Source of the DNA: Seiridium cupressi
Taxonomy: Eukaryota; Ascomycota; Sordariomycetes; Amphisphaeriales; Sporocadaceae
DNA: 64,000 bases
Direction of reading: 5' to 3'
Assembly (NCBI GenBank): GCA_036674765.1
Contig: JARVKI010000017.1
Span: forward strand, 124,001-188,000
Numbering within the stretch: position 1 is the first letter of the stretch; every line of letters starts with the position of its first letter. The position numbers and the translations under genes are program-made. Positions 56,401-64,000 of the stretch are shown here, piece by piece. Under the pieces are notes generated by a model that did no database searches, was not told the origin of the DNA, and worked only from the letters and a program-made list of their open reading frames with translations.

Positions 56401-58060
56401 GCGTTGCGAATTGCAGGTTGCAGACTCAACGATACCATTGGGTGACTCGTGACAGATCAGTCAGCAGCTCCGCTTGGTCCGGCGGATGCAACCCGACCGA
56501 GGTTCCCACAGAATCGAATTCTTGCTGACCCGTACGGCAGTTGCAGTCTGGCAGTATACCAAGTACAAGTGGCCCTAGAATAATCAAGCGCTAGCACAGC
56601 TGAGGCTGCATGGTCTAGCATCAACCTAAACGAGACCTCCACAGGTTGACGTGTGTCGCGTGTACTTCGTACCCATATCCCTGCTTTATGGAAGCAACGG
56701 TTGGGAAGTACCTAGTCATTGCGGGTAGGATGCGTGTTGGAATGCCATCTGAGTCGTCCATTTTCCGCGCGGCTGAGGCACTGGGGAGTAAGCGCATACA
56801 TTAGGTACCTGGAACACATACGGAGAGGTCATGCTCAGCTGCGCGGTCGTCCTGATGTTCTGGTCTCGAGTTTGAGAAGGGGGGAAAGGAAGAAATCCCC
56901 AGAACCGCCATCCGATTTCTCGACTCGCTGGAGGCTGCAGGTAGCAACCGGCACCGAGTGTTCGCCTATAACGGCCCGTATCGGATTGTTACTCTAGAAA
57001 CCTACCGGATCGCCTCGCTAGTAGAAATGGTGAGGTCTCGGACAGCTATGGCTTGAGCCTTGCACCTCGTTTAGCTCATCGCCTGCAGATCGGATGCTAC
57101 CAATGCAAGCCGCTCTCGGGAGCCTCAAGTTCCAGTGTAAGTTGGAACAGCGTCATAACCATAGGCTGTACGCTGGGACTCAACAATTTGGCAAGCTTAC
57201 CCTGGCCCGTAGCCGCAGCTAACGGTCTGGACGCAGCTGGGTATGCCTTTACTGCTCCTCTTCAATCGACACTAATGTACGGCCATGGCTCGTTCTCTCA
57301 CGAGCTCACATCAGCCACATCCCGAGAAACTTGTAGCGGTAACGTCTTGTCAAGTTCATTGGGCAGCTCCGTCGCATTGCCCTACCTAACCCCAGCATGG
57401 TGGTTCGAGGAGATAGCAAATATTGAATTTCGATGGTGTCCAAGTTGCCGCAAGCGTTCCCTTTCATTTTATTTTCGTATCCCACCACAAAGCTGCTTCA
57501 GCATCCTTCGCTTCATCCATCTGCTTCTGGTCAGCAAGCTAACAGCCCTAATACTTGGCAAGCATGATTTTGTCAGCGCTTGTTACCTCGGAGTCTTTGA
57601 CATCTCACGATGGAGCCAACGTATTTGCCAGGAACCATCTTATCCCCTCCGCCCGCAACGCCACTCTTGGACTATTGATTCTGACTCAAGTGGCTGTGAT
57701 CCACAAACGTTCATAATCGGTCCAAGCGGGTCTCATAATAGCATCGTAAATGGTCATTCGGCGTGTGTGGCATGCCTCTGGCTGTGCTCCAATATGGACG
57801 AACCCTATCATGTCTTCACTCCATGAGCCCGTAATGCCTGCGTACCCTGGCTCGGACAGGGGATGATGATAACTTCATTGCGACCGCTCCTTCGGGGAAT
57901 GCATTCGTTGTTGCACGCTCACATAGGGGCTCCTCGGCCCTGTTCTCCTCGACCCTGGAGAGGCTGACCACAGTACAGCAAGGCTCATGATGGTCGGATG
58001 CAAGTTTCGGCTTCGAGTGAGGCCAGCTCCACCGTCACGGTCGGTCTTGTCGATCACCAT
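50422..58060. other. 7.6 kb stretch without a convincing gene
   Basis: I find only small overlapping frames on both strands. The longest is 57053-57826 (plus, 257 codons), with no domain and low-complexity hydrophobic patches. The first part (50422-50800) is the promoter and 5' leader side of the four-TM gene and may hold a 5' UTR intron. No transposase, reverse-transcriptase or terminal-repeat signatures were recognised. It may be a decayed repeat, a long non-coding locus or unusually long spacing. Confidence 0.45.
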
Positions 58061-58243
58061 GCCAATGAGTATAAAGCTGAAGTCCATCCCGTCTCTTTGA
58101 AGTCTATTCTCCAGCTCCACCAACACAAATTCGGAAGATTTCCTGTGGACTGGCTTCGATCTTGCCTCTGATTCTTCTCGTCACTTTTTCTGTAGGCCTT
58201 TGGCTGATGGTCTTTCGCTCATATTGATCATCCTGACTTTATC
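58060..58243 (+). promoter_or_regulatory. Probable laccase core promoter
   Basis: A CCAAT near 58062 and a TATAAAG at about 58070-58076 lie some 170 bp before the laccase ATG at 58244, and the leader is T/C-rich. The position fits a TATA-driven, regulated secreted-enzyme gene. Confidence 0.5.
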
Positions 58244-60036
58244 ATGCAATCTTTACTGTCTTTGAAGGGCCTCGTGTCCGGCTTGCTCCTCGCTGGGCTT
58301 GCCTCAGCTATCCCAATGGAGGATCTCAAGTCCCGTGCCAGCACCTGTAACACGGCTTCAGACCGTGCTTGCTGGCAGGATGACTTCAGTGTCACGACTG
58401 ACTATGAGACGTCTACACCTGCAGGTACCACCAGATCCTATAGTTGGGAGGTCACCGAGGTCGAGAATTGGATTGGACCTGACGGGGTCGAGAAGTCCTA
58501 TGTCCAGCTCGTCAACGGCCAGTATCCAGGCCCTACCTTGTTCGCAGACTGGGGTGATACTATCTCAGTGACTATCAAAAACAGTCTTCCTGTGAATGGG
58601 TGAGTCAGAGTCTGCAAAGAGAGTAGTGAGTGGGTGTACTGACTTGAGCTGCCAGAACTTCTTTCCACTGGCATGGTCTGCGCCAGTTCCACACCAATCT
58701 CCATGATGGTGTCAATGGTGTGACCGAGTGTCCCATTCCACCAGGTTCATCCAAAACGTACACCTTCAGAGCACAGCAGTATGGCACTTCCTGGTACCAC
58801 TCTCATACGTCTGCCCAGTATGGAAATGGTGTTTGGGGACCGATCCAGATCGAGGGCCCAGCGTCTGATAACTACGACATCGACCTAGGCGTCTTCCCCA
58901 TCAATGACTACTACTACGATTCTGCCGACGATCTGGTCCTCCTTACCCAACGTGCTGGTCCGCCCTCCAGTGATAACATTCTGTTCAACGGCACAAACAT
59001 CAACCCTGCCGACTCGACCAAGGGAGAGTATGCTGTCGTGAGCTTGACTCCCGGCAAGCGCCACCGTCTCCGCGTGATCAACCCTTCGGTTGAAAACAAC
59101 TTCCAGATCTCTCTTGTCGGCCATGAGTTCACTGTCATTGCTACGGACCTCGTTCCTGTCAATACCTCCACAGTAGACAACCTCTTCGTCGGCATCGGCC
59201 AGCGCTACGATATTATAATCGACGCCGACCAAGCTGTTGACAACTACTGGTTTAACGTAACCATGTTCCCAACTAGTTTGTGTGGAACTTCAACGAACCT
59301 GAAACCAGCTTCCATATTCCGCTACGATGGTGCACCGGATACTCTCCCGACTGACCAAGGCACGGTCCCGCCCGACGCCAACTGCCAGGACAACACAAAC
59401 TTCGAACCCGTCATCTCTCGCGCCGCTGATCAGGTTGCTTTAGTTTCAGATGCCGCCGATCCGGCCCACGAACTGAGTATCAACTTCACGTTCGTCACGC
59501 CCATCACGTGGTTCGTCAATGGCAGCGCCATTAATGTGAATTGGGACAAGCCTGTGATCCAGTACGTCATTGACAAGGACATTGACTATCCCCGCAACGA
59601 GAACCTGGTCTTCGTCGACGAGAAGGATGTCTGGACCTACTGGGTGATCCAAAACCTTTCACCACTGCCTCACCCCATGCATTTGCACGGTCATGATTTC
59701 TTGGTCCTTGGCCACGCCGCCAACACCGCCTTCACCACCAGCCTATCCCCCACTCTTGACTACTCCAACCCCGTTCGACGCGATGTGACGATGCTGCCGG
59801 CCGGCGGGTACCTGGTTCTTGCCTTCCAGGCCGACAACCCTGGCAACTGGCTCTTCCACTGCCACATCGCCTGGCACGTCAGTGGTGGTCTGTCCGCGGA
59901 CTTCATGGAGAGACGCGATGAGCAACTCGCGCTCATCAGCCCTGCTGACCTCGAGGCTTACAACGACAACTGCGCTGCCTGGAACGCTTACTCTCCCACC
60001 GCTCCCCCCAAGGTCGACTCTGGTCTTCGTATGTAA
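58244..60036 (+). CDS. Secreted laccase (multicopper oxidase)
   Basis: Exons 58244-58599 and 58656-60036 (56 nt intron, gtgagt donor, gccag acceptor) give 578 residues. MQSLLSLKGLVSGLLLAGLASA is a clear signal peptide. All four copper-binding segments are present and in order: HWHGLRQ (at the exon join), HSHTSAQYGNG, HPMHLHGHDF and HCHIAWHVSGG. The Cys in HCHIAWH ligates the type 1 copper. Several N-glycosylation sites (NGT, NVT, NFT, NGS) fit secretion. The C-terminus PKVDSGLRM is short. It should oxidise phenols with four-electron reduction of O2, in melanin or pigment formation, lignin attack or detoxification. No signs of damage. No obvious pathway partner lies next to it. Confidence 0.95.
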
Positions 60037-61223
60037 GCACCCATGGCGACATTGTAGTGGCGCGAACCGAGAGCAACCAGTTTGGAGCTGTACTGCTAAG
60101 CTCTTGCGTAAGGCTTTGCGTTGCGACAAGGTGGCGGAAGTTAAAACCGTCTCCAAGTGGCTTGTGCAACGAGGCGGCTTACTCATGCGAAGCAACCACT
60201 AGCCACTGTACTGTTTTATACGATTGGTTGAGTGGAGGCGTTGGATTCTTGTCCATGATTTTTGTCTTCCCCTTTTTGTTTCTTGTCGTTCCTCTCATTT
60301 CTTCTCTTTGCTTCCTGTCGATACTTTTTTGTTTGCCGCTCCAGCATGCGTCTTGATACCCTTGCTTCGCAGCATCTTCTGGTCTTGCGTCGAGTCTCAT
60401 TGATTTGTAAACTGTATATATATGTCTTCTAGAGTTTTGGGGGATCGGCTAGTTGTTACTTAGCTCTTACTGTATATGTTTGTCCATTAGAGCACTGTCA
60501 AAGTCAAATATATGAAATGATTTAATTCAGAGTTCAGAGGCTGAGACTCAAATAAGAAATGGATGAGGTCCGTAGGTAGTGTCCAAAACCACCTTCCGTC
60601 TCGCGTCTGCGCCAGGCCTAGCTCGGATGCGTCCGTTACGAGTTAGCCAGCAAATGCAATGCATTCCATCCATTTGGCCTGCAGGCGCCACAACTCTCAA
60701 GTTGGTGGGGAAATGTAACGCTGCGTGACACGCTAAAGAGAATGCGCGGATCACTTTTGTTTCTAGCGCCATTCGATAACGCGTCATTCTGCATCTGAGC
60801 AGCGTTCTAGTGCCGGGTGGTGGGAAAAATGTACTTGTAATGCTCGAGCAAAGCTGGCAACGGGCCTTGTACTGTCCGTGGCCAGGGGTCTGGGTGCCTT
60901 TTTATGGGCAGGCAACGCCAGAGAGGCCGACCGCCGCCGTTGCCGTTGCATGCCGGGCAACCTGAGGGGACATTGGCGATTTCTCATTTCCCGGCGTCAC
61001 GTCTAGTTTCGCCGCGACTGCTTCTTCTCCTTAGCTAATTGTTTACCTGGACAACCGGGCGCCTGTCCCATACGCCTATTTTTCTCGGCCTCAGGGCCTA
61101 GTTGTTATACAAAGTCGCCTGGCCGGGGCGAGTCCATGCTCCCCCCGCCGACGTAACACTAAAAAGGACCGTTTGTTAAAAATCTTTATTCGATCAATGT
61201 TTCGCAAGTAGCCCTTGCCGAGC
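60037..61223. other. Spacer, nothing recognised
   Basis: About 1.19 kb: the laccase 3' region, with a T-rich stretch near 60245-60345, and then the GC-rich promoter of the chromodomain gene. No coding sequence recognised. Confidence 0.5.
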
Positions 61224-62487
61224 ATGCCGAACGTTTTCGACTACTTTCGTTCCCCAGTCGCGAAGAGAACCAAATCCATTGGTGGCGCGCAAGACTCTGA
61301 GACCAAGTCGGACAATATGCAGCGAGGAATGAAAAGAAAGGCGGACCCTTATGAACTAGACGTCGACGGTATGAATGCGCAATGCCGTACTCCCCCTTTC
61401 GCATCGGTCTCGGCATCAAAGCCCTGCACTCCTCTTGGACTCCAATTGCTGACATGGCGGCTGAACAGATGATGAACCATCGCTCGCAACGCCCGCCGCC
61501 TGGAGTAGGCCACGCCGTCCCAGTGAAGCGCCATCGAGCACAAAGTCGAGGCAATCAACCGGCAAGATTAGTGTGTTTACCCGGCGCGACCAGTTTCCAG
61601 CAGGTTATACAGCATACTGACGGCATGTAGAGCGTCAGTCGGTCAGCAAGAGGCTTTCCTTGGCCAGTACTGCCGCCGCAGCGACTCAGTCGATAACCGC
61701 GACTCAGGCGAACGGCGACGACGAAGAGCTTCCAGCGATCAGAGCGCCAATGGCTGATATGGGCGGTGCGGGTATGTTTGCGTACTCTTCCTCATGAATT
61801 ATAGCTCGGATGGATTGACAATAATCTGCCTTCCTAGAACTTCTTGAGAGACAACCGGACAACGAAGAGCAACCTGTCGTCGAGCAGAAGCCTATCCCCA
61901 GCGATAAGGTCGCGGCCAAGCCAAAATCCGGCGTCAAGAACAAGTCCGATGCCGAAAAGAAGCCTGTCAACGCCAAAACTTTCGATGACCCAACTATTGA
62001 GCAGGACGCCGAGGTGTTGGCAGAGAAGAAGATTCACGATGAGAACATACACGAAATCAAGAAGCTCGTGAAGCACGCTGTGTCAGATGACGAGCCAGGG
62101 CACATCGTTCTCCTCGTACAATGGGTCGATGATCCTGAAGAGACTTGGGAACCGGAAGAGGAAATACAAGACGGCGCATCAGAGATGCTGTTCGACTATT
62201 GGAAGAAGCAAGGAGGCCGGAACCATGTTTTATTCGACACCAAGCCACTGCTTAAGGAACAGTATTGGGTCTATAAAATTTTAAAGCACGAGAGATTCAA
62301 GTCAATTTTCCGCTTCCAGATCCAGTGGGTCGGTTACCCAGTCGACGGCGCCAATACGACCTGGGAGTCCGAATCCAAGCTCAAGAATATCGCTCCAGAA
62401 CTGCTCGATGAGTACTGGACGGTGCAGGGTGGCCGTGATAAGTTTCTCGCCAAACGCGGTCGGGCCAAGAAAGCTAGGACCGAATAG
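61224..62487 (+). CDS. Protein with two chromodomain-like modules
   Basis: Four exons: 61224-61368, 61469-61570, 61631-61771 and 61838-62487. They sum to 1038 nt, exactly 345 codons plus stop, with all phases agreeing. The true ATG is 61224, not an upstream TTG. The start MPNVFDYFRSPVAKRTKS is basic and followed by a Ser/Ala-rich linker. Module 1 (about 195-255) reads HEIKKLVKHAV, GHIVLLVQWVDD and TWEPEEEIQDGASEMLFDYW, a full chromodomain with its aromatic cage residues. Module 2 (about 275-330) is QYWVYKILKH, FRFQIQWVGY and TWESESKLKN, then LLDEYW, a second, looser chromodomain or shadow-type module. It probably binds methylated histone or shapes heterochromatin in the nucleus. Its exact relation to HP1 or other fungal chromodomain proteins is not settled. 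Confidence 0.85.
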
Positions 62488-64000
62488 ACCATTGATGCAG
62501 GAGTGGACTGATCAACTAGCTTGTGTATCTGACTCTTGTATATCCCGGTATGCATATGTGGACGAAATGTACATACGTGGAGGAAGGGAGGCCGGCTGCA
62601 TTGCTCGGAAAAGGTGTTGAGTGTTTACTGGCTATGCTGCTGTTTACAGCATGGATACGGCGTTTGGTGTATTAGCACAAAATTCATTAGGATGCGAATT
62701 CGGCGGTGAAAGGGGTTCTGCATTCACTGAGCCGCCTCACATCAGTGGCTTAGCTTATAGTAGTTATTACTCTTACTCGGGTCAATACCATACCTACCGC
62801 GTAGCAAGAGCGTTGGCTCTGCCTTGTTCGCTCCTGTCGTTGCTATCAGAACAATGGCTCAACGACCCAATACAGGACCAACTGATGGGTCCATCCGGTC
62901 TACTTGGATCTATCACCCTTCCGTATATGCACAGGACTCTTGGTCTTCAAATGTGGGCCCTCGTTGAACATGATTGAAAATCACTGATCATTAAGATAGA
63001 TCTCTGGTCTAGATCTTACAATCACCATGACGATGTGCAAAGCGTCTGCGCAATTTGATAGTGGAGTGAGCTTGCTTGTGGATTCCGACTTGATCTTTAC
63101 ATCCGGGACAACTATTCAAACATATAATCTATCTGTGAACCATGAACTGCTCGCGCATACGGCGACGTACTTCGCTCTCATAGAAGCATTAAAACTATTA
63201 GCGATACTCACTGGTCGCGGGAGACTATTAGCAATAATGTAAATATGATGTTGATGTAGATTTGTGAGACTATTAACCTAATAAGGATGTCTAAGCCACA
63301 GCCTGGCCTCTATTCTTTAAGCGAGATCCACGCGGTACAGTGTTTTATTGATCAAATCTCACAACCATGCAACGTAATCAAACTATCGAATGCTCGGATC
63401 CTGAGAGTACAGGCTCTCGGTTCCTGGGACTATTAAATTTTGCGGATCGAGACTCTGAATGTGGTATCATATAATGTCCAGCGCCAGATGTCGAGTGTTT
63501 CCCACTTCGTCAACGCAGCTCTGTCCTACTGCACATACCTTTGTTCTACCTTTCCCCTTCTTCGATCCAGGCCACGTAGTCCAGACAATCAGCCATTTAT
63601 TTTTCACTCATTCAAACCACCAATGCTTGAGGTGTTAAACATCTTTCCTATTTCCTACTCTATACCGTCATAAGTGAGATTGGTATAACCGGAACAAATA
63701 ATCTGGTAATAATACGTGAAGGATCAAGTTTTGTTTCATTTTAGTGGCTCTTTTCTGTAGTATATAAGGTCAGCAGAATCAAAATGTCTGAGATATAGCG
63801 CCGTAGTATTAGATCTATTAGTCTATGTAACCAATAACAATACCCTGACTCGCCCATGTGTCAAAACTTACTTGGAATCAAGCTATAAACATCTGAAAAG
63901 AAAAGAATCTAGATACCACGGTTATTGTGACGTCCGTAGCACCTTGGCATTGATCATTCCATCATGAGATAGACGAAACTATTGTGACAGAATACCACTT
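62488..64000. other. Right-end stretch, no gene recognised
   Basis: About 1.5 kb after the chromodomain gene, becoming AT-rich after 63000. A 118-codon frame at 62621-62977 has no domain. Nothing else supported. Confidence 0.5.

Noticed and set aside
57053..57826. 257-codon plus-strand frame upstream of the laccase
   Set aside because: No domain, no plausible signal or splice context, and an irregular composition. Kept only as a point in the gene-poor finding.

Overview
This window is nuclear DNA of a filamentous ascomycete (Pezizomycotina). The signs are short spliceosomal introns (mostly 47-60 nt, with GTRNGT-like donors and CTGAC/CTAAC-like branch sites), a dysferlin-type peroxin, a 26-residue Neurospora-type metallothionein, a secreted laccase, an NRPS-like reductase, tandem BTB genes, and genes on both strands with long spacers. 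Dothideomycetes or Eurotiomycetes would fit, but the sequence alone does not decide.

Layout. At 1.3-3.3 kb is a PEX23/PEX30-family peroxin. At 3.6-8.0 kb are three tandem minus-strand BTB-domain genes, two of them clearly broken and the third with an unresolved junction. At 8-13.4 kb is a gene-poor, rather AT-rich stretch with the relic of an amidoligase-like gene (about 10.07-11.2 kb). It also holds a small three-exon gene (11953-12352, minus) whose frames and splice sites fit exactly. At 13.4-16.8 kb are a conserved unknown gene and a sugar-porter MFS transporter. At 18.8-21.7 kb a PD-(D/E)XK nuclease-like gene and an FTA2-type kinase-like gene diverge from a 620 bp spacer. At 23.7-27.2 kb an alcohol-acetyltransferase-like gene and a flavin monooxygenase converge tail to tail. 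At 28.2-31.4 kb are a broken two-domain GFA gene, an unknown gene with a Cys/His motif and a frameshifted GNAT gene. The metallothionein gene lies at 33.41-33.63 kb.

The most suggestive assembly is at 34.2-39.5 kb. An intronless A-T-R (adenylation, carrier, thioester reductase) enzyme lies next to, and on the same strand as, a UbiA prenyltransferase with both Asp-rich motifs. The same two activities are paired in the ilicicolin/ascochlorin (LL-Z1272 beta) pathway, where they reduce and prenylate an aryl acid. No polyketide synthase is visible here. The aryl acid would therefore have to come from elsewhere, or the pair is a PKS-independent module. The acetyltransferase and monooxygenase at 23.7-27.2 kb could be tailoring enzymes, but decayed and unrelated genes lie between them and the pair.

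The right part is mostly housekeeping: a kinase-like protein (41.9-43.1 kb), a hotdog thioesterase diverging from an RRM/NOP8-like nucleolar protein (43.9-47.0 kb), and a large four-TM unknown protein (47.9-50.4 kb). A 7.8 kb stretch without a convincing gene follows. A laccase (58.2-60.0 kb) and a four-exon protein with two chromodomain-like modules (61.2-62.5 kb) complete it. No rRNA, tRNA, CRISPR array or intact transposon was recognised.
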